A stretch of DNA of 64,000 nucleotides from Photobacterium obscurum. Lineage in GTDB: Bacteria > Pseudomonadota > Gammaproteobacteria > Enterobacterales > Vibrionaceae. Where the stretch lies: NCBI RefSeq assembly GCF_026191635.1, contig NZ_JAKRRW010000012.1, forward strand, positions 90,141-154,140. The letters are read 5' to 3'. The notes under the pieces were generated by a model. It ran no database searches. It was not told the origin of the DNA and saw nothing but the letters and a program-made list of their open reading frames with translations. The first letter of the stretch is position 1. Each line of letters begins with the position of its first letter. Position numbers and translations under genes: made by a program. Below are positions 1 through 8,243 of this stretch, one piece after another.

Positions 1-301
1 TTATCCTGCGGGTTAACTGCTTGCCGATACTTTCTGCCCATAGATTCTGCTGAGCCTGTACAACTTCAGTATCACTAAGCTGATAAACCAGGCCAGTACC
101 AGATAAATGCTCTGCCATCTCCACCGGTCTAACGACTAACAACGGCTGATTGGTTGCAATGGTGGAAATCCCCTGTCCATCAGAAGGTAACATATATGTA
201 CGGCTCACCACCTCCGGCTGGCTACTACAGCCCGTCAACACTACTGGCATCAACACCGCAGCCAATAACATATCAGTCAACAATCGAGACCACCTCTTCA
301 T
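1..301 (-). CDS. pqiC: PqiC-like outer-membrane lipoprotein, partial (C-terminus off window)
   Basis: The first 100 codons are visible; the frame runs off the left edge without a stop (the TAA at 3-1 is out of frame). The ATG at 301 shares its A with the pqiB stop codon (TAATG), so it is translationally coupled. A signal peptide of about 25 residues ends in a lipobox, LTGC, and is followed by SSQPEVVSRTYMLP, so this is a lipoprotein. In E. coli PqiC sits in the outer membrane and docks the periplasm-spanning PqiB tube. Identity rests mainly on the position as third gene after pqiA and pqiB plus the lipobox. Confidence 0.85.
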   Translation of the reverse strand, partial: MKRWSRLLTDMLLAAVLMPVVLTGCSSQPEVVSRTYMLPSDGQGISTIATNQPLLVVRPVEMAEHLSGTGLVYQLSDTEVVQAQQNLWAESIGKQLTRRI

Positions 302-1947
302 TATTGAGCTCCCCTGGCAGGAATTGGATCTTTTGCTTTTTCACCGGAAAATATCAGTGAATTTGGTTTTTCATTCAATTGGCGTAGCACAGGCTGAAGT
401 TCGGTCATGACCTGCTCGAAACGTGATAGTGCTTGTTCCAAATTACGGTATGGCACGGCATCTGGGCTAAAACCATTAAGCGTTTGCTGGATCTGCTGCA
501 AACTGTCTCTGACCTCACTGGGTATGGCTTTCGTGTCTTTCTGAGCCAGTATAACCGTCAGCTCTTTAGCCACCTTTTCAGCTGCCAACAGTGTTTTTTG
601 AGAAGCATCCAGACTCTTATTCAAGCTCAACAGTGTATCTTCTACGGGTAAGTTATTTATCTTGGTCAAAATAGAGCTCACCTGTTTTTGAATTTGAGCA
701 AAACCACCAGCTTTGGTCGGGAAGATATCGTAATCTTGATAATGGGTGAGTACCGGCATCTGTTCGTCAGGATAGACCTCAGTATCCACCAGCAATGCGC
801 CGGTCAGTAGGCTACCGGTTTTCAGCGTCGCGCGTAGCCCGACGTTGAACTCTCGCTCGAGGTTCACTTTTAATTGCTGCAAACTATCAAGATCCACATG
901 ATCATAAATTCGCCCCAACTCAATTCGCACAAGAACCGGAATTTGTTTATTAGAGAAGCCATCTCTTTCACTTGGCAAACTAAGCGGTACTTTCCTTACA
1001 GTACCAATCCGAATACCACGATACTCCACCGGTGCACCAGCATTTAGGCCGCGAACGGACTCATCAAACAGCATCACATATTCGAGATACTCATCGAAGA
1101 AGCGCTCTTTGACCTGTTTCAAGTTGTTATACAGCCTAAACCGGCTCAGTTCTTTCGTAATCAGCTCGCCGGGTTCATTGCCTTTGGGCACCCGAAAACT
1201 AACGCCTCCCGTGATCAGTGATTCAATGGAGCCAATTTTCAGGTTGAAGCCTTCGGCTGACATTTGCAAATCCACTCCAGAGGTCAACCAAAATCGTGTA
1301 CGCTTGCGGATCAGGCTATCGTATGGCTCAAAGATAAAAAGTTGATAGTTTGCTTTTTTATTCTCTGGATCAAACGTTACTTTCTCTACCCGCCCAACGG
1401 TAAAACCTTCATAAAGAACCGGATCGCCCACTCCCAATTTGCCGGCTTCATTATGATATAAAACCAGCCTCAGCCCCTTTGCATCTGGCGGGGCAACAGG
1501 TGGCACCTCAAGCACCGTAAACGACAATTTTTCTTTCTTCCTCACGCCCGGTTGAAGCTGGATATAGGCACCTGACAATAACGTTTCTAACCCAGACACG
1601 CCTTCTTTGCCTATCCTCGGTTTTACAACCCAGAACAAGGTATCTTCCTTCAACATCCTGGCGGCATCTTTATCTATCTGTGCTGTGGCAATGATCGCAG
1701 TATAATCATCATTCAAAGTCACATCGGTAACCACCCCAACCCTCACGTTAAGTGCCTTCACCTCGGTTTTACCGACTTCAATGCCTTCAGCGGTCTCTAA
1801 CATTAAGGTGATTTCGGGGCCTTTACTGACGGCGTACTGAACCAACATCCAAACACCAATAGCAATAGCAATCACTGGCACGAGCCAAATCGAGGAAATC
1901 TGTTTAAGATCTTGTACTTCCGCCTTTTCCGGCTTGTTATCACTCAT
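301..1947 (-). CDS. pqiB: PqiB, MCE-domain intermembrane lipid transport protein
   Basis: 548 aa, close to the 546 of E. coli PqiB. It has one N-terminal membrane helix (about residues 18-38, after KQISSIW) and then repeated MCE/MlaD modules (starts near PEITLMLETAEGIEVGKTEV, LRLVLYHNEAGKLGVGDPV and VMLFDESVRGLNAGAPVEYR), and ends in an amphipathic helical tail. MCE proteins of this type form a tube across the periplasm that carries lipids between the membranes. I chose the ATG at 1947 (MSDNKPEKAE); a GTG at 1977 would add ten unlikely residues and almost touch pqiA. It lies between pqiA (33 bp upstream) and pqiC (1 nt overlap), so the three form an operon. Confidence 0.93.
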   Translation of the reverse strand: MSDNKPEKAEVQDLKQISSIWLVPVIAIAIGVWMLVQYAVSKGPEITLMLETAEGIEVGKTEVKALNVRVGVVTDVTLNDDYTAIIATAQIDKDAARMLKEDTLFWVVKPRIGKEGVSGLETLLSGAYIQLQPGVRKKEKLSFTVLEVPPVAPPDAKGLRLVLYHNEAGKLGVGDPVLYEGFTVGRVEKVTFDPENKKANYQLFIFEPYDSLIRKRTRFWLTSGVDLQMSAEGFNLKIGSIESLITGGVSFRVPKGNEPGELITKELSRFRLYNNLKQVKERFFDEYLEYVMLFDESVRGLNAGAPVEYRGIRIGTVRKVPLSLPSERDGFSNKQIPVLVRIELGRIYDHVDLDSLQQLKVNLEREFNVGLRATLKTGSLLTGALLVDTEVYPDEQMPVLTHYQDYDIFPTKAGGFAQIQKQVSSILTKINNLPVEDTLLSLNKSLDASQKTLLAAEKVAKELTVILAQKDTKAIPSEVRDSLQQIQQTLNGFSPDAVPYRNLEQALSRFEQVMTELQPVLRQLNEKPNSLIFSGEKAKDPIPARGAQ

Positions 1948-1980
1948 AATTGGGGCTCTCTGTTGATTGATGACCACTGA

Positions 1981-3294
1981 CTATTTTTGTTGTTTTATAC
2001 CCTCTAACTCAGAAGGTGCACTAGACTCGCTATCGGCCCAGAATATACGGGGATCAAATGTCATCGCTGACAACATAGTCAAAATAACCACACAGGCAAA
2101 CGAGAGTGCCGCGGGACCCGGAAAAATTGCCATAAGATTCTGTAATTGAACTAAGGCAACTAAGATAGCAACCACAAAAATATCTATCATGGACCAGCGT
2201 CCTATCAGCTCCGTCATCCGATACAAACGTAGTCGCTGAATGGCCTGGCGCTCATCGCTCGCACGGTGTGCATTAATATACAGCCAGGAAAGGGCAAAAA
2301 TTTTCGCCAGCGGAATCACTACGCTGGCAAGAAAAATAACTGCCGCGATAGGATAAGACCCTAGGTTCCAAAGCAAAACTACCCCGCCAATAATGGTTGA
2401 GCCTTCTGAATTTCCAAGGCTCACGGTAAACATCATCGGGTATAAATTAGCGGGAACAAAAAATACGGCTGACGCAATGAGCAAAGCCCAAGACCGTTGC
2501 AAGCTCTGCTGCGGACTATAAGGATGTAGAACGCCATGACATCGCACACACCGTGCATGATGGCTGTCAGGCATTGGGTTTAGCTGAGAGCAAATATGGC
2601 AACTAACATGGTTAACGGAGTGATGGCTATCGCCCTCCTTAATATCCGGAAATACATACATCGGCATAAACTGTAACCAGAGCCAGGTGCGATCAACCAT
2701 CGAGACACACTTAACGACCAGCAAAGTGTAGATACAGAACGCCCAAAACGACATGCCAAGGCCGACATCCGCCAGTGATGCAATCTTAATCAGGCTAACC
2801 AAGACGCCAATCAGAAACACGTCAACCATTAACCAAGGCTCAATACGAAACATTCCACGACATAGCCGTTTTTCAAACGGAGTTATTGTCAATGGCTTCG
2901 GAAGCGAAGCTAACTTTTTCGCATTCCAGTATAGATAAAGCACGGTCAAGATATAAATAGCCGGTAAGATCACCACGGTTAACAATAATAGTGCCGCTAG
3001 CAAACTATTTTTAAAGATACTCAACATCTCTGCGGCATGAAGCAAAGTGATCTCTTGAGTTATCCCTTGAACACTGAAAGACATAAACGGAAAGCTGATG
3101 CTTAGCACCAACATAATCAGGCAAGCAACACCGTACGCCAATGGACGCTGCAAAGGCTGACTGATCTGTTTTGCCAGCACATGACCGCAACGAGGACATG
3201 ACGCTTTCTGGCCATCATTAAGAACAGGCAATTCGACAACCAGGCCGCACTCTTCACAGCCCACTAGAATCTGGGGGTCCTGATGCTCGCTCAT
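1981..3294 (-). CDS. pqiA: PqiA, inner-membrane partner of PqiB
   Basis: 437 aa, two tandem PqiA domains. Each half starts with a zinc-ribbon-like pair of CxxC motifs (CEECG with CPRCG near residues 14-38, and CHICS with CVRCH near 225-250), followed by four hydrophobic helices (for example PLAYGVACLIMLVLSISFPF and SWALLIASAVFFVPANLYPM). PqiA is the inner-membrane component of the Pqi lipid-transport system. It is the first gene of the operon; the upstream region 3295-3463 should hold the promoter, though I could not pick out clear -35/-10 boxes. Confidence 0.93.
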   Translation of the reverse strand: MSEHQDPQILVGCEECGLVVELPVLNDGQKASCPRCGHVLAKQISQPLQRPLAYGVACLIMLVLSISFPFMSFSVQGITQEITLLHAAEMLSIFKNSLLAALLLLTVVILPAIYILTVLYLYWNAKKLASLPKPLTITPFEKRLCRGMFRIEPWLMVDVFLIGVLVSLIKIASLADVGLGMSFWAFCIYTLLVVKCVSMVDRTWLWLQFMPMYVFPDIKEGDSHHSVNHVSCHICSQLNPMPDSHHARCVRCHGVLHPYSPQQSLQRSWALLIASAVFFVPANLYPMMFTVSLGNSEGSTIIGGVVLLWNLGSYPIAAVIFLASVVIPLAKIFALSWLYINAHRASDERQAIQRLRLYRMTELIGRWSMIDIFVVAILVALVQLQNLMAIFPGPAALSFACVVILTMLSAMTFDPRIFWADSESSAPSELEGIKQQK

Positions 3295-3450
3295 CGTCAG
3301 CCTTTATTAACCACCTCTCAATTCAGTATAGAAAAGCTCTATCAAATACCCGAACGTATTTAAGATAAAACGACTAATTACAAACAGATAGAATTCAGCC
3401 CGTAAACAGGATTGCCACTAACAGCGTAACTGAGAGAGACGTAATAGACT

Positions 3451-3483
3451 GATTAAAAAAGAAAACCTCCTAATTAGGAGGTT
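3451..3483 (-). terminator. Rho-independent terminator, minus strand
   Basis: A perfect 20-bp palindrome at 3464-3483 (AACCTCC TAATTA GGAGGTT) is followed on the minus strand by a T-rich run (TTTTCTTTTTT, 3463-3453). It would end transcripts coming from the phhA-phhB side, 350 bp after phhB, and insulate pqiA. The long gap to phhB suggests either a long 3' UTR or a separate short transcript. Confidence 0.75.
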
Positions 3484-3829
3484 AAAATGAGAAAGATAAA
3501 GTGAACGTCTAGTTACTTACGAAGCTCTTATGAGCTAATCCTCATATGGATGAATATAAAAACAACAACAAATACAGATGTAACTACTTCCGTACATAGT
3601 CTTCAATAATCACCTAGATCCTCATAGCAACTATTTTAAGTGCTAATCCGAAAGCATGAACATGCAACACTATTAATGATTAGTATAGTTAACAAACCAA
3701 TAAACCATATAAACCTTATGGTTATATATAACCATATAAACCTTACCCAATACCTTTAGCTTTTTAAAAACAATGTCATATATACCCAAGTAACCATATG
3801 AACAACCTGAACTTGTTTGGGTAAGCCAT
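3484..3829. other. Gene-free AT-rich gap with repeated ACCATATAAAC motif
   Basis: No convincing reading frame in 346 bp. The 15-bp word ACCATATAAACCTTA occurs at 3704-3718 and 3731-3745 (27-bp offset), with a related ACCATATGAAC at 3793. Between the two copies is a palindrome, GGTTATATATAACC. On the minus strand this region lies between phhB and the terminator at 3451-3483, so it is transcribed as the 3' UTR or encodes a small RNA. Confidence 0.45.
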
Positions 3830-4180
3830 TTAGTCTTGCATAGATACAAAAATCAAATCCGTTTTAGCTGCACAGATAAAGTCATTTTTGTGTAACCCTT
3901 TTACCGAGTGACTCCACCAACAGACCGTCACTTTCCGCCATTCCAACGTTATTGCAGGGTGATGAAATTCATCTTCGGCTAATTTGGCCACTTTATCGGT
4001 GAAAGCCCATGCCTGTTTGAAGTTTTTAAATTTATAGATCCGCTCTAGCTGCTTAATACCCTCACGCTCATGCACATCCCATTCAGGCGTACTCTGCGAC
4101 AACTCAACCAACTCACGCTCGGTAACCATTGGAGCGCCTACTTGGCAGGCTTCGCATTTCAATTCATGTAAATCAGACAT
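3830..4180 (-). CDS. phhB: Pterin-4a-carbinolamine dehydratase
   Basis: 116 aa, normal length for the family. The active-site signature is present: [12 protein letters not shown] followed by [18 protein letters not shown], giving the paired histidines and the W-x-H segment. The enzyme dehydrates 4a-hydroxytetrahydrobiopterin so that the pterin cofactor of phenylalanine hydroxylase can be recycled. It overlaps phhA by 8 nt and is co-transcribed behind it. Confidence 0.95.
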   Translation of the reverse strand: MSDLHELKCEACQVGAPMVTERELVELSQSTPEWDVHEREGIKQLERIYKFKNFKQAWAFTDKVAKLAEDEFHHPAITLEWRKVTVCWWSHSVKGLHKNDFICAAKTDLIFVSMQD

Positions 4181-4985
4181 AGTCCCCTACAATCTCCTTA
4201 TCTTTCGGTGGATATACCGGTTCATGTAACCCTAGCGACTTAGCTTCCTGGACCATGTTCATAATGTCCTGCTGAGCCAGTTCATAGAGCTGTTTAATAT
4301 CATCAATCACAAAATAAATAGGCTGCATAATGTCAATTCGGTAAGGCGTACGCATTATGTCTACGGGATCAAACGGACGGTAGATGGGTTTGTCACTGCT
4401 AACCGCATATTCCGTTTCAGCGGGTGATGATAAAATCCCCCCGCCATAAATTCGCAAGTTCCCGTTTTTACGCATCAGCCCAAACTCAACAGTAAACCAG
4501 TACAAACGGGCAAGGTATACCCGATCCTCTTTACTGGCTTCATACCCCAACCGTCCATAGGTATGTGTAAACTCGGCAAATGCCGGATTCGTTAGCATCG
4601 CACAATGGCCAAATATCTCATGAAAGAAATCCGGCTCCTGCAAATAGTCAAACTCGTCACGATGGCGTATAAAAGTCGCGACAGGGAACTGTTTGTTAGA
4701 AAGTAAACTGAAAAATCGGTCAAAGTTGATCAGTGCCGGTACCTCGACACACTCCCAACCCGTACTTTTCTGCAATACCCGGTTAATTTCTTCAAGTTGA
4801 GGGACGCGATCATGGGGCAAGCCCAGTAAATCCAGCCCCTTGATATACTCATCGCAAGCACGGCCATCAATACAGTTTAGCTGGCGTATCACCAAATCAT
4901 GCCAAACCAGATTCTCTTCATCGCTCCAGTCGATAAAGCCATTTTCATCAGGCTTCTTCGAGATATATTTTGTCGCCTTACCCAT
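4173..4985 (-). CDS. phhA: Phenylalanine-4-hydroxylase
   Basis: 270 aa, the short monodomain bacterial form without the regulatory ACT domain. The iron site is visible: [12 protein letters not shown] supplies two histidines and [10 protein letters not shown] the glutamate. It converts L-Phe to L-Tyr using O2 and tetrahydropterin. First gene of the phhA-phhB pair and divergent from hmgA, so the product tyrosine can feed into the homogentisate pathway encoded next door and by hpd at 27947-29020. Confidence 0.96.
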   Translation of the reverse strand: MGKATKYISKKPDENGFIDWSDEENLVWHDLVIRQLNCIDGRACDEYIKGLDLLGLPHDRVPQLEEINRVLQKSTGWECVEVPALINFDRFFSLLSNKQFPVATFIRHRDEFDYLQEPDFFHEIFGHCAMLTNPAFAEFTHTYGRLGYEASKEDRVYLARLYWFTVEFGLMRKNGNLRIYGGGILSSPAETEYAVSSDKPIYRPFDPVDIMRTPYRIDIMQPIYFVIDDIKQLYELAQQDIMNMVQEAKSLGLHEPVYPPKDKEIVGDYV

Positions 4986-5368
4986 AAAACAACCTATTTA
5001 ACATCTACTTGCCTCGCCCTGGCAGTTATCAATTATTCCCGTCAATAATCCGGGATCCCTCTGTCTTAAATTAAGGTTAGGTGTTTTACAGGTTGGTATG
5101 GAACCACATTAACAGAATCACAAAAACCCAAAGCTGTAACAATAATTTTACATCGTTATCAGTGTTAGCCTTTTCATCCTAGGTATTTGGCTGGTTCTGG
5201 TTATCAAAGCTATCACCCTGATAAATAGCTAGTTATGTAAATTTTCCCGAACATGACGAATGATATTAAAATCAGGATTTAGTTGCTTGTTTGCCCGACG
5301 TCAGCCAGAGTTAATACATTGAGTTAACAACGCATTAACCGAGCATATTGACCTCTAAGGATAAAACA
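4986..5368. other. Divergent promoter region phhA / hmgA
   Basis: 383 bp between two divergent catabolic operons. The best regulatory signal is the TyrR-like box at 5135-5152. Further TyrR half-site-like words, TTTACA near 5085 and TGTAAA near 5235, flank it but lack a proper partner. A Shine-Dalgarno (TAAGGA) precedes the hmgA ATG. Confidence 0.5.
5135..5152. promoter_or_regulatory. TyrR/PhhR-type operator
   Basis: TGTAAC AATAAT TTTACA matches the TyrR box TGTAAA-N6-TTTACA at 11 of 12 fixed positions with correct spacing. It lies between the phhA and hmgA operons. TyrR-family regulators (PhhR in Pseudomonas) are known to control phenylalanine hydroxylase genes, so dual control of both operons in response to Phe/Tyr is plausible. 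No tyrR/phhR gene is in the window. Confidence 0.6.
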
Positions 5369-6529
5369 ATGCGACACTGGTTTCAGTTTCCAATCGTCGA
5401 GGGAAAGGCTTCCCGGCAGGCACACTGTGATTTACCCGATGGCACGTTTGAGCGTGAATGCGGGAAAGAAGGTTTTTTTGGCCCGGCCAGCCACATGTAT
5501 CATGCTAATCCCCCTACAGGCTGGACAGAGTGGGAAGGCCCTTTACGTCCCCGCGCTATTGATACCACGAAACTGGAACAGCAAGGGAAAACCCCTTGGG
5601 ATGCCTCGTTATTGCTATTCAACGACAACCTGAAGATGCGGGTTTGGAACAGCCAGCAAAGCATGGATCACTTAGTTCGTAACGGAGACGGTGACGAGGT
5701 GCTATTCATTCATCATGGGTGCGGCCAGCTGTATTGCGATTATGGCCACCTTCCATTTCGTGACGGCGACTATATCGTCATACCACGGGCAACCAGTTGG
5801 CGAATTGAAGTCGAAGAGCCGGTTACGGTGCTACTGATTGAAGCGACCAATAGCGGGTATCAAATGGTAGAGCGCGGCCTGGTTGGCCAGCATGCGGTTT
5901 ATGATCCGGCGGTTTTGGAGTACGCGCGAATAGATGATGCATTTTTGGCGCAACAGAGCAGCCACCAGCGCTGGCAAGTGTTGTTAAAAGCGCGTAATCA
6001 GCTCAATACCATCACCTATCCGTACAACCCGCTCGATGCCCAAGGCTGGAAGGGAAACCTGACCGTATTCAAGCTCAACTGGCGAGACATACGGCCCTTG
6101 ATGAGTCACCGCTATCACTTGCCGCCCTCTGCACATACCACCTTTGTGGCTGACGGCTTTGTGATCTGCACCTTTGTCCCCCGCCCGATTGAAAGTGATC
6201 CCGGCGCATTGAAAGTCCCCTTCTACCACAATAATGATGATTACGACGAGGTACTGTTCTACCACAGAGGCAATTTCTTCAGCCGAGATAATATCGAGGC
6301 TGGGATGATCACCCATCACCCCTGTGGCTTTTCGCACGGTCCCCACCCCAAGGCGCTGGCAACCAGTATGGCAAACCCCAAAAAGGAAACCGACGAAGTG
6401 GCTGTGATGATCGATACCCGTTGGCCATTAGAAATAGCAGATTTACCTGAGGGCGCTGAAAACAAAGACTATGTTTATTCATGGCTGAGTAATAAACAAA
6501 CCATTCAGCCGGTAGGTGACAACGAATAA
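5369..6529 (+). CDS. hmgA: Homogentisate 1,2-dioxygenase
   Basis: 386 aa. It opens the aromatic ring of homogentisate to give maleylacetoacetate, using non-haem Fe(II) and O2. The C-terminal cupin carries the metal-ligand segment THHPCGFSHGPHP and the preceding NDDYDEVLFYHRGNFFSR. I chose ATG 5369 (MRHWFQFP), which has TAAGGA upstream; the in-frame TTG at 5348 is not needed. First gene of hmgA-fahA-maiA-aacS. The frame is intact, so no pyomelanin-accumulating defect is evident. Confidence 0.95.
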   Translation: MRHWFQFPIVEGKASRQAHCDLPDGTFERECGKEGFFGPASHMYHANPPTGWTEWEGPLRPRAIDTTKLEQQGKTPWDASLLLFNDNLKMRVWNSQQSMDHLVRNGDGDEVLFIHHGCGQLYCDYGHLPFRDGDYIVIPRATSWRIEVEEPVTVLLIEATNSGYQMVERGLVGQHAVYDPAVLEYARIDDAFLAQQSSHQRWQVLLKARNQLNTITYPYNPLDAQGWKGNLTVFKLNWRDIRPLMSHRYHLPPSAHTTFVADGFVICTFVPRPIESDPGALKVPFYHNNDDYDEVLFYHRGNFFSRDNIEAGMITHHPCGFSHGPHPKALATSMANPKKETDEVAVMIDTRWPLEIADLPEGAENKDYVYSWLSNKQTIQPVGDNE

Positions 6530-6540
6530 TACCAATAGGG
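6527..6540. repeat. Short intergenic repeat TAATACCAA (copy 1)
   Basis: TAATACCAATAGGG overlaps the hmgA stop codon. Similar words recur between genes at 14828-14841 and 33927-33940. Too short to classify; probably remnants of a dispersed intergenic repeat. Confidence 0.3.
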
Positions 6541-6555
6541 ATCAGTCAATTAAAA

Positions 6556-6572
6556 TATTTACAATGTAAATA
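6556..6572. promoter_or_regulatory. 17-bp palindrome before fahA
   Basis: TATTTACAATGTAAATA is symmetric apart from its central base and lies immediately before the fahA Shine-Dalgarno (AAGGAG, 6571-6576). It joins TTTACA and TGTAAA in the reverse order of a TyrR box. It could be an internal operator or simply a weak RNA hairpin affecting fahA translation. Confidence 0.35.
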
Positions 6573-6583
6573 AGGAGTCGAGA

Positions 6584-7606
6584 GTGAAGCTAGCCTCTTT
6601 AAACCACGGCCGTGACGGACAACTGGTTATTGTCTCGCGCGATTTAACCCAAGCCGTTCATGCACATGACATTGCACCAACCCTACAGTTTGCCCTCGAC
6701 AACTGGGAACAGGTAGAAGCTGATTTACAGCATTTATACCGCAACCTCAATGATGGCGTTGCCCATGATGTATTCCCATTTAATCCTAAGCTCTGTGCAT
6801 CCCCACTGCCTCGCGCCTACCAATGGGCGGACGGCAGTGCCTATGTCAACCATGTCGAACTCGTTCGTAAAGCCCGAGGCGCAGATATGCCAGAAAGCTT
6901 TTGGACAGAGCCGCTAATTTATCAGGGAATGTCTGACGGGTTTCTCACCCCAACTCAAGATATTGAAGTAGCAGATGAAAACTGGGGCATCGATTTTGAA
7001 GGTGAAATCGCAATCATTACTGATGACGTTCCAATGGGCACCCGGACTGAAGAAGTTCACGGCCATATCAAGCTGCTAATGCTGGTCAATGATGTCTCAC
7101 TGCGCAACCTGATCCCCTCTGAACTGGCCAAAGGCTTCGGTTTTTTCCAGTCAAAACCCGCTTCGGCCTTCTCTCCAGTCGCAGTTACACCCGACGAACT
7201 CAGCAATAGCTGGTACGACTATAAACTGCATCATCGCCTGACCGTCCATCATAACAATACGTTATTTGGCCACCCTCACGCAGGTACCGACATGACATTC
7301 AACTTTGCCGAACTGGTACAGCATGTCGCGAAAAGCCGCCATTTGAGTGCTGGGACGATTATCGGTTCAGGCACCGTATCGAACAAAGATAGATCCTGTG
7401 GATCATGCTGCTTGGCCGAGCGCCGGATGCTGGAAATCATTGACAGTGGTGTTGCCGAAACCCCGTTTATGCAGTTTGGCGACACGGTGAGAATCGAGAT
7501 GTTTGATGACAACGGCCATTCAATTTTTGGGGCGATAGAGCAAAAAGTGGTGCGCTATGAACACCGCTATCATGACGAAGATTTAAATCGACATAAGCCG
7601 GTATAA
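6584..7606 (+). CDS. fahA: Fumarylacetoacetate hydrolase
   Basis: 340 aa, bacterial FAH family. It cleaves fumarylacetoacetate to fumarate and acetoacetate, the last step specific to tyrosine breakdown. The metal and substrate region reads DFEGEIAIITDDVPMGT, and GSGTVSN near residue 262 is the typical loop. GTG start at 6584 with AAGGAG 8 bp upstream. Second gene of the operon, 54 bp behind hmgA and 10 bp before maiA. Confidence 0.94.
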   Translation: MKLASLNHGRDGQLVIVSRDLTQAVHAHDIAPTLQFALDNWEQVEADLQHLYRNLNDGVAHDVFPFNPKLCASPLPRAYQWADGSAYVNHVELVRKARGADMPESFWTEPLIYQGMSDGFLTPTQDIEVADENWGIDFEGEIAIITDDVPMGTRTEEVHGHIKLLMLVNDVSLRNLIPSELAKGFGFFQSKPASAFSPVAVTPDELSNSWYDYKLHHRLTVHHNNTLFGHPHAGTDMTFNFAELVQHVAKSRHLSAGTIIGSGTVSNKDRSCGSCCLAERRMLEIIDSGVAETPFMQFGDTVRIEMFDDNGHSIFGAIEQKVVRYEHRYHDEDLNRHKPV

Positions 7607-7616
7607 AGGGAAGAGA

Positions 7617-8240
7617 ATGAAACTCTATGACTATTACCGCTCGTCGGCCTCATACCGAGTAAGGATTACGCTTAACCTCAAAGGCCTCAACTACGAACAG
7701 TGCCCAGTATCGCTGCTGGATAACGAACAAAGCAGTGCTCACTATACCGCTCTCAATCCTAGCGCTTTGGTACCGGGGTTGAATACCGATCACGGCGTAC
7801 TGGGGCAGTCGATTGCAATTATGGAATACCTGGAAGATATCTGCCCTGAGCCCTCAATATTCCCAGAATCCAAATGGGAAAAAGCTAAGTGCCGGGAGAT
7901 AGCCCTTGCCATTGCCTGCGATATCCACCCGCTCAATAACCTGCGGGTACTGAACTACCTCAACACTGAATTTGGGGTAAACCAAAATGAAAAAATGGTT
8001 TGGTATTACCACTGGCTAAGCCGCGGCTTCCAGACACTAGAGTCCCTGCTTAGTCAAAATAAGTACCGGTTCTGTTGCGCCGACTCCCCGACAATGGCCG
8101 ACATCTGCCTGATCCCCCAACTCTATAACGCCCGGCGATTCGGATTCGATGTCAGCCCCTATCCCATCTTGCTCAATATCGAACAACAGTGCCAACGGCT
8201 AGACGCTTTCATCAAAGCGCATCCAGATAATCAGGAATAA
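7617..8240 (+). CDS. maiA: Maleylacetoacetate isomerase (zeta-class GST)
   Basis: 207 aa with a thioredoxin-fold N-terminus and helical C-terminus. The zeta-GST glutathione motif appears as YRSSASYRVRI (residues 6-16), and LGQSIAIMEYLED is the GSH-binding helix. It isomerises maleylacetoacetate to fumarylacetoacetate with glutathione, between the HmgA and FahA steps. The third residue of the motif is Ala where animal enzymes have Cys, which I take as normal for bacterial members. Confidence 0.93.
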   Translation: MKLYDYYRSSASYRVRITLNLKGLNYEQCPVSLLDNEQSSAHYTALNPSALVPGLNTDHGVLGQSIAIMEYLEDICPEPSIFPESKWEKAKCREIALAIACDIHPLNNLRVLNYLNTEFGVNQNEKMVWYYHWLSRGFQTLESLLSQNKYRFCCADSPTMADICLIPQLYNARRFGFDVSPYPILLNIEQQCQRLDAFIKAHPDNQE

Positions 8241-8243
8241 GTA

